Positions 48,742-58,232 of a stretch of DNA of 64,000 nt are shown here, in pieces (the first letter of the stretch is position 1; every line of letters begins with the position of its first letter). This DNA is from Kryptolebias marmoratus (lineage: Eukaryota > Chordata > Actinopteri > Cyprinodontiformes > Rivulidae), in contig NC_051443.1 of the NCBI RefSeq assembly GCF_001649575.2, positions 18,804,904 to 18,868,903 of the forward strand, written 5' to 3'. The notes below the pieces were generated by a model. The model ran no database searches. It was given only the letters and a program-made list of their open reading frames with translations, and had not been told where the DNA came from. Position numbers and translations under genes: made by a program.

Positions 48742-48760
48742 ATGAGTTTTAAAAAACTGA
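48742..48760 (+). CDS. Unrecognised plus-strand gene, exon 1 (start)
   Basis: ATGAGTTTTAAAAAACTGA, then the strong donor GTGAGT, encodes MSFKKL and leaves in phase 1. Its last base joins CT of exon 2 to make Thr, giving MSFKKLTFKWLDSLTSISFR across the junction. The repeated basic-aromatic pattern (FKK, FKW, FRR) is continuous over the splice, which supports the pairing. The ATG has A at -3, a good context. Such a short first coding exon is normal for vertebrate genes. No signal peptide is present, so the product is probably cytosolic or cortical. I do not recognise the family. Confidence 0.6.
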
Positions 48761-48783
48761 GTGAGTCTCATCAAGTGTTTTTG

Positions 48784-48786
<3 letters not shown>

Positions 48787-48814
<28 letters not shown>
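48787..48814. repeat. (GT)n microsatellite in intron 1
   Basis: About 14 GT units beginning 26 bases after the exon 1 donor. Confidence 0.95.
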
Positions 48815-48815
<1 letters not shown>

Positions 48816-49424
48816 AAATTTGCGGGTGCAGTGTGACAACTCATTTCACAGCTGTTGCCCCATCACTCAGCTTTGCAGTGTTATGGTGATTAGGACGAAA
48901 TGCTAAATCACTTTTAAGAGCAGGCTTTCTCAGGCTCGAAGAATCAAACCGTGTGCGGAAATTATTGCTCAAAGTGCAGACTGAAAAGAAAAAGGCCCCT
49001 AAGTGAGTCCCGGAATGACACAGAGATTGTCAAACAAGCTGTATCCACCCACACAGTTATGCACAGAAATGCAAAGGTTTTCTGGTTGTCTGCTTTAACC
49101 TTCCTTTAACCTCCATAAGATGACATGTTTGCAGTCAGTTGATCAGAAAGGGAAAGACAGTGTTCTCAAAAATTGCATATAGTCTTTTTGTCCTTCAGGG
49201 AAGCAGATCAGTAAAACAGGGCCCTTTAGAACCTAACCTATTTTTGCTTTTACATATCATATATCATATCATATCACCAAAAATCCTGCAGGTAAATCTG
49301 CATCCAAATACACCCAACTTTTCTTTCATTGCAAGATTTCTCAGGATCTGGCGCTCAAGCTGGAAATAATAACACGTTAAACTTGCTCTCATATAGAAAT
49401 TCAGTTTATGTGAAAGCATGCATA

Positions 49425-49950
49425 CACAGTTCTGTGCAGAAGTCTCAAGTCACCCCTAATTTCTTAATTCATCCTTGGAAACTTTAAAGTGTTCTCAAGC
49501 AGCAGTTTTGAGGCTTTCTGAAGGTCTTGGCTGGTTTTTTAGTCAGTTCTTTGTCCAGGATCTGATTATTTTTTGAAGAATATTTGTTTCTTTAAGCCAC
49601 TTATTAGAAAAAGATTCCTAAACTCAAGGGAGCCAGCTTTCTGTCGACATTTACCAGAAAACTTAGCAAAGAGAATTTTAAACTGGTGCATTTTTTTAAC
49701 AGCAGCTTGCCACATATTTGTTTTCATATTCTTAGTTGAATCTACAAAAAGCACCAAAGATAACACAGTATGCTGTGTAAATAGTATTTTAACACCAACT
49801 TGGCATAAAGTAAATGATCAATTAAAGGATGATGCATCGCTCTGGTCTTTATTGACATTTTTCTCTTTTTTAAAGACATGACTTCATTGTTCATTTGCCA
49901 GAGATAGATGTTTTTTTGTTATGCTTGAGATTTCTTCTTTTGCACTCCTC
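49425..49950. mobile_element. Possible decayed Tc1-type MITE in intron 1
   Basis: The left side TACACAGTTCTGTGCAGAAG, then TCTCAAGTCACCCC, resembles the start of fish Tc1-like elements (CAGTTCTGTGCAAAAGTCTT). The right side has TTCTTCTTTTGCACTCC, a worn version of the complementary end. The interior words GATTCCTAAACTC and AGCTTTCTGTCGACATT also fit that type. The ends are not exact, and the 102-codon frame inside is not a transposase. Confidence 0.35.
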
Positions 49951-50231
49951 TTGTTTATTTTTTATTTTTTTATTGCACATATTTCACATTATGATGCTAC
50001 AGTCAGGTTGGAGGACTGACCAGTAAACAAGTGAAAAGTAACTGAATAAAAAAAAACCTGATGTGTTGACATAAGTAATTCCAGTGCAAAAAGAAACACA
50101 TACCTGACATCTAAAATATGCATCACTATTAAATGTTACAAAGGAGTTTATAACCAGTTGATTGACTCCCATGTTTAAAGACAGAACAGCTGAGGTTAAC
50201 AGCAGCTAATATGCACTAACAGTGAGTAAAG

Positions 50232-50510
50232 GTACCACTTTACAATAAGGGAGACCTTATAAATGACTAATTAATAGTTCATAATACAGTTGATATTAAC
50301 TGTAAACATTTAATGAACCACCAATAAGCAGTTACATTTAATTAAATAAAAGAAGAATACTGATTAATTTCTTGCCAAACAGTGACTCACTCAACGTGTA
50401 TCCGTACTCTTCGTTCTCACTATTTAGCTATAAAGCTGAATAGTTATGGATTACAGATTTGCTCAGTTGAAATATTAAACCGTCATAATTTACAGTAAAT
50501 GACTGTACCA
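50232..50510. repeat. Possible short DNA-transposon relic in intron 1
   Basis: GGTACCACTTTACAATAAGG is the familiar left end of a teleost repeat (ggtaacactttacaataagg). The segment TTTACAGTAAATGACTGTACC near 50490-50510 may be its worn right end. Nothing in it is coding. Confidence 0.35.
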
Positions 50511-50864
50511 TCAAATAAAGCACTGAACACTGTTGCATGAATTATTTAGAACATGCGCTCATTAAATTGCTGGATTTTTAATTCAGAGTCTGACACTGGT
50601 TAAAGATGTAAAGTTTGATGCCTACAGGCAGTAACGACCTTAGGTTCAACTCTGCTTCTGCTTTTAAAGACACTTCACAACATCAAACTTGACACTTATC
50701 ACAAATAGTTACTTCTCACTTCTTGTCTGTTAAAAAAAAAGAAGTGTATCAAATGAACATTTGTTCCCGCTGCAGCAGAAAGAAAAGGAACAAAACAGCC
50801 AACTTTGATAATAATTTGATATCATTTCTGTTCTGATTTGTCTACCTGCTCCTCCCTCCTCAAG

Positions 50865-51134
50865 CTTTCAAATGGCTCGACAGCCTCACCAGCATTTCTT
50901 TTCGCCGCTCCACCGACAAATCGGACTCCAAGTCCTCCAAGTCGAAGTCCGGCTCAGGAGATGATGGTGAAGGCGCCGCCTCAGCCAACTTGAGTAAAGT
51001 AGTCGAGGCAACGCTGGATGACATGGGGGCCATGCGCCCTCGCACTGCCAGCTATGTGCGCTCCAGTCAGGACTACACTCACATGGGGACGCTGCCTCGG
51101 CTGCTGGGTTGGAAGAAGGACAGGAGCAGCAAAG
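50865..51134 (+). CDS. Unrecognised plus-strand gene, exon 2
   Basis: A clean acceptor (CCTGCTCCTCCCTCCTCAAG) and donor (AAAG, then GTAAAA) bound 270 nt, entered in phase 1 and left in phase 1. Codon use is strongly biased to G/C third positions, unlike the AT-rich flanks, which is the best single sign of coding. It reads TFKWLDSLTSISFRRSTDKS, a Ser/Lys tract (DSKSSKSKSGSGDDG), then LSKVVEATLDDMGAMRPRTA and SYVRSSQDYTHMGTLPRLLG, then WKKDRSSK. The RRST and RPRTAS words are kinase-site-like. The SYVR to LPRLL block is the least low-complexity part and probably a conserved motif. No enzymatic domain is visible; an adaptor or cytoskeletal role is only a guess. Confidence 0.8.
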
Positions 51135-51275
51135 GTAAAAAGAACAAAAGTAACAAGATCAGACTTTAGAGAGATTTGTGAAAACAATTGTTAGCCTTTT
51201 ATCAGCTGTGGAAGGATTTTTTTCTAAATCTCTACTGTTTTTCTACTGTCTCTTTATTATCCTGTCCTTGCTCAG

Positions 51276-51756
51276 GAGGTTCCAGCACCTATAAAAAGAG
51301 TAAAGATAAGAGACCTGCAGGAGAGCAGAGTTACGAGGGTCCAAAACAAACCTCACCTGACGTGGCTGAGACTAAAGCAGCAGGTACTTCTGATCTCAGT
51401 CACACCCCTTCAGGAGAACCCAAGTCTGAGCCTACAGGTGACACTAAGTCCAAGACCCGGTCTGAGCCTACAGGTGATGCTGAGTCCAAGACCCAGTCTG
51501 AGCCTACAGGTGATGCCACAACCACCGATAACTTCAGTGCTGCAGGTGAAGATGTGCCGCCATCTGGTGGCTCCAGCAAAGCATGTCAGTCGGATGGAAG
51601 TGAAGCCTTGAATCCTGAATCCTTTAAGAAGACTTCGTCAGCTCAGGAGGGCGATGAAGTTCATGAAGATGGTGGGTCAGAGCCAGAAACGCTCTCAGAA
51701 CCAAAACAGGAAGCAAAGAGCCAAGAGCTGGGAGATGGAGGAGGAAACTCTGACAA
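51276..51756 (+). CDS. Unrecognised plus-strand gene, exon 3 (or last exon to 51760)
   Basis: The acceptor TGTCCTTGCTCAG starts the exon in phase 1 (G+GA gives Gly, reading GGSSTYKKSKDKRPAGEQSY). The 481-nt exon is acidic and Ser/Thr/Pro/Glu-rich, very likely disordered, and carries three 12-residue repeats beginning SEPTGD. It ends SQELGDGGGNSD then AA, followed by GTGAGC, a good donor. The same GTGA holds an in-frame TGA (51758-51760), so an unspliced or retained form stops right there after Lys. With splicing the phase is 2 and exon 4 fits. This is the gene's largest exon here, and PEST-like composition suggests regulated turnover, which is inference. Confidence 0.75.
51425..51532 (+). repeat. 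Coding minisatellite, 3 x 36 bp
   Basis: The word TCTGAGCCTACAGGTGA recurs at 51425, 51461 and 51497, an exact 36-bp period that keeps frame (12 codons). The protein units are SEPTGDTKSKTR, SEPTGDAESKTQ and SEPTGDATTTDN. The high DNA identity points to recent duplication. Confidence 0.85.
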
Positions 51757-52344
51757 GTGAGCTTTTTTATCTTTATACTTTAATGTACATTTTTACATTA
51801 TTTATTTACATTATTTATAATATATTTTATATATTTATTCATTATTTATGTTTGAAATGATTGTTTTGATGTTAGAAGCATTCATATTTTAACATTTTAA
51901 TAATTTAAAAAAATTATTTTTACCTAATTTTACCAGTTTTTTCCATAACAGGTCAAATTTTATTTTACAAATACTGACTCCATTATATGTCACAATACTC
52001 TTTGCATTTACCTTCACTTGTAAAGTTTAACACTTTGAAATCAAGAGTATACCATGAACAGTTAATGAAAATTTTTAATAATATATCACATTTTTCTCAG
52101 GTTAAATTGTGTTTATATACAAAACAGAAATAATTTTGTGGGAAGTTTTGTTATTTATTATTTACACACAACCAAAACATGTCACTGTTGTAAGTTTTAA
52201 ACTTTTAACCATATCAAATCAATTGATAGTATTGATTGACTCAATGAGCAATGCAGTTACTGAACATTCAATTAATTACTTTAGTTTTTTTTTAAATCAG
52301 TTTATGGTGTTTATTAATGAGTTGAATGATTTTATTTAATGCTA

Positions 52345-52385
52345 GGGATCAATAAAGTGTCTATCTATTTATCTATCTATCTATT
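52345..52385 (+). repeat. LINE-like 3' tail with (ATCT)n
   Basis: GCTAGGGATCAATAAAGTGTC runs into an (ATCT)n tract. GGATCAATAAAGT followed by this tetranucleotide is a common 3' terminus of fish LINEs. No element body is recognisable upstream. Confidence 0.5.
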
Positions 52386-53716
52386 CATGGACCCAAAAAT
52401 GTTTTAAAATTGAAGTTTTGGCTGTTCAACAAAACAAGCTTTGCTGCGACTTTCATTGTATTTTTGAATTTTGCAAAGCAATAAAGGAACTTAAGTCCGT
52501 AAGGGGAAGTAGTCAGTTTAGAAAAAAAAAAAAGCCATAAATTGTGGTACTTTTATAATGTGGCCTAGACTATACTTAAAGAAAAAACAACCACTTCTCA
52601 AACTGTGGGGTAAAGAAGGTCCACCGTCTGTGCAAACACCAAGAAGTGCAGTTCTGCAGGTTCCAGTGTGCAAATATGGAAAATTTAATTTGTCCCGACT
52701 TTTCTGTGGACAGAACTCATCTCAGACGAAGGGTGTAAACTGAGAGGATGACTGGATCCATTCCTCCACTTTAAAGGCAGCAGTAACATCGATTCCTTCT
52801 ATTGATCAAGTGCTGCAGGAAAGATGCCGCTCGGCTGCTGCTCAGATGATTTCTCATTTAGCATTGATTTGTTCTTATACACTAAAGACCGAAGGAAATT
52901 AGCTTTCTGTGCTCTTATTGTGTGTGTGTTTCTTATATGAGTAGCTGATTTATTAATAACATCAGAAGTTGGGGAGTTTAGGGGAGAAATGCAACCCCCT
53001 TGTGCCCACCTTCAGCCAAGCAGATTGTATTTCTTCACAGTTTTCCCATGACGTGGACCCCCAGAGCCCCATGCATGTAGCTGCAGAGAGAGTGTATCAT
53101 GTTGCCTGCACAGAAACTCAGTGTGTATGTGCATGTGTAAACACAGGCTGTGGTTTGGTCAGCATGAGAGGGCTCCCATGCGTGAGTGTGGAGCAACAGC
53201 CCATTAGTTCAGCTCAGAGATTGTGGGAAATGAAGCTCTGTACTCCAGGTTCTGTATGGTTTGCATCGAAGAGCTCTCCCTCTTCTGTCAGCTCAAACCT
53301 AAATCACCGCTCTGTCCGTCTCTCAGCTGGACTGACCACAGTGCAGCTTTTTTTTCCTGAGTTACAGTATGTCCTTTCAGATGCTTGTTGTTGCTGCTGC
53401 TGCAAACGGCAGCCGATACGTTCTTGTGATAATTTACTCGACAGGCAGGAAGTGGGGGGGGGGGTTGTTCTTTAACTTTCAAGTCCCTCAGACACCAAAC
53501 CACTTTTTTATGTTCTAGTTTTTCAAAAGATGAGAAAATCTTCAGCTAATTGTTCTAAAAAGTACTGTGAAACAACTGGTCTTAATGAAAATATGGTTCA
53601 AAACTCCCAAAGAGAAGACTGAAGGTTGGAGTTATTGACCATAAACATGTCATTCTGACAAAGAGTTTGAACTATACATAACTATACATATATATATTTC
53701 ATCATTACATTATGAA
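52386..53716. other. Intron 3 interior, no exon recognised
   Basis: The plus frame at 52969-53475 is open for 168 codons but Cys- and Ser-rich and without splice or family support. G11 lies near 53455-53464. Confidence 0.35.
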
Positions 53717-54188
53717 ATTAAAGGCCTCGCATTTTTTAAAGGAATGCACATCGCCCTTGTATGCCAGAGTTTTAAATTAATATCATTTAATGTTGATAAA
53801 TGATGGGGTTTTGTAGCCTTTCAGGTCAAAATTTTAAAATAATATTATGTGCAAACTTTTCAGGAAAGTATCAGAGTATGTGTTGTGAATGACTCTCAGC
53901 TACTACCATATCGAAATGTAGCTAAATATCTATAAGACTGACTGAGTTATAGCCATCTTTGTGTTTGCTAAGATAGATTAGCTGTGGTGGCCATCTTCAA
54001 TCAAGTTCAACCAAATCCAAAACTGAATGAGATGTAGATGTACATCCAACAATTCATTTTTAAACGTTTCATTAAAATCTGCTCTCTGGTTCATGGGATA
54101 TTTTGCTAAAACAGCAGACAAACAAATAAATATACACACACACAGGCAAAAACCTTATCGCCCGCATTTTGTCTTCCTGCAGCAGACT
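53717..54188 (+). repeat. ATTAAAG/ATCGCCCGC-family repeat, copy L (near-complete, in intron 3)
   Basis: The left end AAATTAAAGGCCTCGCATTT, then GGAATGCACATCGCCC, leads into a unit with GACTCTCAGCTACTACCATA, GAGTTATAGCCATCTTTGTG and GGTGGCCATCTTCAATC. The right end is AAAACCTTATCGCCCGCATTT. It sits in the sense orientation of the surrounding gene. Confidence 0.88.
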
Positions 54189-54333
54189 GTAATAAATCTA
54201 ACCTTTTTAAATGCTAATTTTTTTATACTAAAATTAGTATTTCTTGTTTAACTTTTAGGAAAGCTTCTTATGAATCTCACTTTTCACAGTAACATAAATT
54301 TTGATTAATTAATTAATTCCTTTAAACCATTTA

Positions 54334-54357
54334 AAATATGGTTTTAAAACCATATTT
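54334..54357. repeat. Perfect 24-bp AT-rich palindrome
   Basis: AAATATGGTTTT followed at once by its complement AAAACCATATTT, without loop. It is intronic and its function is unknown. Confidence 0.75.
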
Positions 54358-55179
54358 AGTTAATTGTGTGCATATATCGTCATAGTATCAGATATAAAAT
54401 TAGTGTTTGACATGTTATGGGCATCTAAATTCGAATGTTCAACTCTTTCCCATCATCTTTTCACAGCCCACTCATTCTTTTACTTACATTTATGAATAAA
54501 TATTGATATTACTGTACAAATAACTGTGGAGAGAATTTTTAAATTATGAAAGCGTTAATGATTAAAGAACAGTAGCAGCTCGGTGAGTCGGTGTAGAGCT
54601 TCTCTGCTGTGGAAACGGTTAACATTCCCTCACCCCCCGCCATAATAAGACCCTTTGATCTGAACTCTATCTGCTGGTGTGTAACACCGATTTACTCGGG
54701 GTCCTCTGAGACGTATCGTGCAATTGGGAGTTGCGCCAATTGATCTTAAAACTTGCCTGAGAGCGTAATTGCCTCTTTTGCTGCCTCTTGCTCTGTATTA
54801 CAGAGCTGCACAGCAGTCACTGCAGCGTGGCCTCCAAAAATGTCAGCACAGCGGGGGTTTTGACACATGATCAAGATCCGTCACAAGTGTGAGTTATGCT
54901 TCCTGAGAGATTTGAAAGTCCACATTCAGCCTCCTAAGAAGAGCAGTGTGGTTTCTTACATTTTTTCCATTTTACCCACTTGAAAGCTTGTTAGCCATGG
55001 GAATACAGGGATTTTGGTAACATGCACCTGTTAGAAGGGTAGATCAAACACAAAAGCTCAAATGTGAGTATCATAGTACATGTACACACAGTTTGGACAT
55101 TTACCCGGTTTTTCCTCTTGTTACATTGCCCAACATTTTCTCTCTTTCTTCATTTTTTTACGCTCACTCACCCTTTGTG
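54358..55179. other. Intron 3, possible conserved non-coding block
   Basis: The part at about 54590-54860 is repeat-free with balanced composition (GCAATTGGGAGTTGCGCCAA lies within it), unlike flanking AT-rich DNA. A regulatory role is only a possibility. Confidence 0.3.
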
Positions 55180-56070
55180 GGTCCCTTTCAGAATTTTCTG
55201 CTTTTAAATTCAAACAAGACAGAGAATGAGGTTTTGGGGCATCTTAGGAACAAACTCTGCAGCCTTTTACTTTGTCTGGGTGACGTTAATTTGGCCTTCA
55301 GTTCTAATGTAAAAGAGTTTGGTTTATTTTTGACCATTTTTAAGCCCCGCATTAAAAATATTACCAGGACTGCTTTCCTCCACCTGCGTAATATCAATAT
55401 AATAAGAAACATCTTGTCTCAAAATGAAGCAGATAAAACTGATCCACTTCTCGTCTAGGTTGGACTATTGTAATTCTTTATTATCTGGGTGTCTCTAAAA
55501 AGTTTTCAGTTGATCCAAAATGCTGCTGCTGAGAGTTAGGAGAGACACATTTCTCCAATTTTATTTTCTCTCCATTGGCTGCCTGTCAAATTCAGCATAG
55601 AATTTGAAATCTAGCTTCAAACATACAAAGCTCTCAACAACCAGGCTCCAGCTTATATCACAGATCTTATTGTTCCATATGTTCCTAACAGAGCACTTTG
55701 CTCTAAGACTGCAGGTTTACTTGTGGTTCTTAGAGTTTCTAAAATGGGAGGCAGAGCTTTCGGTTCTCAGGCTCCTCTCTTGTGAAACCAACTTCCAGTT
55801 TCTTCCCGTTAAAAGGGAGTCGTTCTTTTCCAGAGTTGCCTGTGCTGCTCAGGATGGAGGATTGTGCCAAAATCTGCTGGCTTCCTCAGATAACTTATAC
55901 TAATTGACATTTCATAATAAAGTGAATGTGATGAATTATAAAATAAAATGGCTGTAAATGGATTTGACTCTGGATCTGATCTGGATTTATGCCTTTTTTT
56001 TGTTTGTTTTGTACAGTGTCTTGAGATCACTTTTGTTATGACAAGGCTCTCTATATAAATTAACTGAACT
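55180..56070 (+). mobile_element. L2-type LINE 3' part in intron 3
   Basis: The C-terminal reverse-transcriptase ORF (FLLLNSNKTENEVLGHLRNK, then IKNITRTAFLHLRNI, NILSQNEADK) is interrupted by frameshifts. It continues to the family 3' UTR and ends CTATATAAATTAACTGAACT. It stops only 30 bp before exon 4 of the host gene. It is the same family and orientation as 46230-46951. Confidence 0.85.
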
Positions 56071-56100
56071 AATCTGACTTTTGATTCTTTCTGTTTTTAG

Positions 56101-56140
56101 CCACGTGAAGGCGACTGAAGACCAGGCAGAATACGTTCTG
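56101..56140 (+). CDS. Unrecognised plus-strand gene, exon 4 (candidate)
   Basis: A strong polypyrimidine tract and acceptor (GATTCTTTCTGTTTTTAG) precede 40 nt that complete the phase-2 codon from exon 3 (AA+C gives Asn) and read NHVKATEDQAEYVL. The donor is GTCAGT (C at +3, otherwise good), leaving phase 0. Without that donor the frame continues to a stop at 56279-56281. The next exon is not found. A segment at 56575-56660 can be read as GGDISSSWELLKDQRAHEAV in one frame, but its phase does not fit this donor. Confidence rests on splice quality and phase agreement. Confidence 0.5.
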
Positions 56141-57174
56141 GTCAGTCTACTTTATTTCTCTGATACTGAACTCTTCTTTGTGCTGAATTCAGTGCAAACA
56201 TATTTTAATCCTGTTGTTTGTTCAAAATCCAGATTTGTTATTTGGAATCAGACCAACCTTGTCAGCTGTATTTATGCATAATATTCAAAATTTTTCTTTT
56301 CTCATTTTCTCATTTCATTGCCTTGTGTATGTGTGTGTGTAAGTGAGAGAGAGACCGGGTGAGAGAGAAACACCTCCTCTCTTCAGTGTAATTGAATTAG
56401 ATTTTTAATGTGAGTGCTGAGATGTTATCGTGCCTGATCATCAGCCCTTCGTCTTTCCACAGCTTCGCTCATTTCAGCAGGCTCAGTCCGCATTTAGCCT
56501 AATTCAACCTGCCATTTAGCTAATTGAATTCTCATTCTGACGGCGCTAATGTCAGCAGTTTGTGCGCTTTCCAGCAGGTGGAGACATCAGCTCGAGCTGG
56601 GAGCTCCTCAAAGATCAGAGAGCACATGAGGCAGTTTATGTGACCTTGGAGGTAGACAGAAAGGTTTCATCCATCCTGCAGTCAAACAAAAAAAGATCAA
56701 AAGCAGGAAGTGAAGGGAAGACAATAAAGCTAAAACAGGAAGACAGGGAGAAGAAAGAAACAGTGAGGGAAAGTAACGAGCTGGGGGCTTGAGGATCTGG
56801 TTTTGTATTGATTATACATCATTGATGTGGTGATAAAAGCCGTCTCCTGTGACCCTGACCTGTAGTCCCTTTGTAAAACAAATGTGTCAGATTTTCCCTG
56901 GAACAACAAATTGACTGCAGTTAAATACCATCGCGACATCTCTCCTGTTAGGAGATTTTTTATTGTTTCTAAAAGCTTAACGCAGTCATAGTCAAGGGAC
57001 CATTTAACTTGTTTGGCCTTTAACTTAAAGAAAAGGAAAATTGTTCAATACATTTTAAATATTTGTACAATATCACTGATAATGCAAGTTTTCTTTATGT
57101 GGGCTTTTACAAAACTAACTTTTTTGAACCAGACTTAAAATATAATTATAAATTACATGTAGCTGTCCTTATCA
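56141..57174. other. Downstream of exon 4; further exons unresolved
   Basis: After a possible acceptor CGCTTTCCAG (to 56574), frame 0 gives a short terminal peptide (QVETSARAGSSKIREHMRQF, then M and a stop), which fits the exon 4 phase. Another frame is open to 56792 but needs phase 1. I cannot decide between them. Confidence 0.3.
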
Positions 57175-58105
57175 TGAGGATGAGTACAGGATCCAGAAAT
57201 GGAGACTCAAACACAGGGAAACTAAATAAATAAAAACTAATGACTTTTAAACAGGGGATCGAGCAGCAAATCAGACCAAACCCACCAGTGAGGACACAGG
57301 GCCCAGGTAGGAAGAACAAACAGCATCATATGACAATGACTGAATAAGAACCAAGACTATAAGGCCTTGTTTTTAAGTAAAACTGGAACATTTCTGTTGT
57401 TTGTGTACATGATAACAGTGATTGGGTTCTCTGACACTGAAGAGTTTTGAACCCAGGTCTCAGAGTAGAAGTTTCTGAATACGCCCTGCATTGGTGTGAA
57501 ATTGCATATAAACGCTATGAACATGTTCAATCAACATTTTTTCTGTGCTTGCATGAGTAGACCAACAACAGTGACAATGGCAGAAAGCAGAGTGCTGTTT
57601 CTGCTACTCACCAATTCAACACATAACAGAAACCCAACCTCACTGTTGGTCCAAACAAATGTTTGTTTTCACCATTTTAGATGGTTTTCATGCCGGAGAG
57701 ACTGAAGTGTCTGCACGTGTGTTGTTGAAATACAAAAAATCACAGCGCCAGCTAGTGCCCTGGCACGGAAACAACAGCGGATTCATCTGGCACGTGATTA
57801 ATGTGCGACTTTTTCGCAATCAACACCGGAAAATCTCTTTCATTTCCAGGGGATCGTTCATGTGTAAACAGGTGTAAACAGGGCCTGTGAAGGCTGGGAG
57901 GGAGGATTATTGAGCTGAAACACCTGGGTTAATGAGCAGATGGAGAGCAGGTGTGAGAGGGGAGCTGGAAGCAGGAAACTAACAGAAAACATGCTGGAAT
58001 CTCTAAGTAAAACAAGGAAAGAACATGATCAAAAAACTAAACACAATAATAACTCAAACTACAAAATAAAGAACTCACAGGATCATAAAAGTCTGATCTC
58101 AGTGT
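57175..58105. repeat. Possible worn LTR-like or interspersed element
   Basis: The left part (GGATCCAGAAATGGAGACTC, AAACACAGGGAAACTAAATA) and right part (GGGTTAATGAGCAGATGGAG, AAAACTAAACACAATAATAA) follow the order seen in fish LTR-like repeats such as the one at the window end. The ends and target duplication are not clear, and the middle may hold another insertion. Confidence 0.3.
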
Positions 58106-58149
58106 GGTTAGGAGGACACTTTAGAGGCTAAAGTTTAGTGGCGGTCATT

Positions 58150-58232
58150 TCCCTCACATATTCAGAGCGCTAACAGATCACATAAGATCTTTGTTTCAGG
58201 CAGCATGCATTCCTCCAAGAAATGGTAGTTTA
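58150..58232 (-). repeat. ATTAAAG/ATCGCCCGC-family repeat fragment, copy M
   Basis: GAGCGCTAACAGATCACATA, then AAGATCTTTGTTT, then GCATGCATTCCTCCAAGAAA and TGGTAG is the reverse of the left end plus the CTTGTG-type spacer. Only about 80 bp remain. Confidence 0.6.

Noticed and set aside
50860..51187. Minus-strand ORFs opposite exon 2
   Set aside because: They are shadows of the plus-strand exon, whose splice sites and codon bias fit the plus strand.
52969..53475. 168-codon ORF in intron 3
   Set aside because: It is Cys/Ser-rich without domain pattern, and no matching splice phases with exons 3 and 4.
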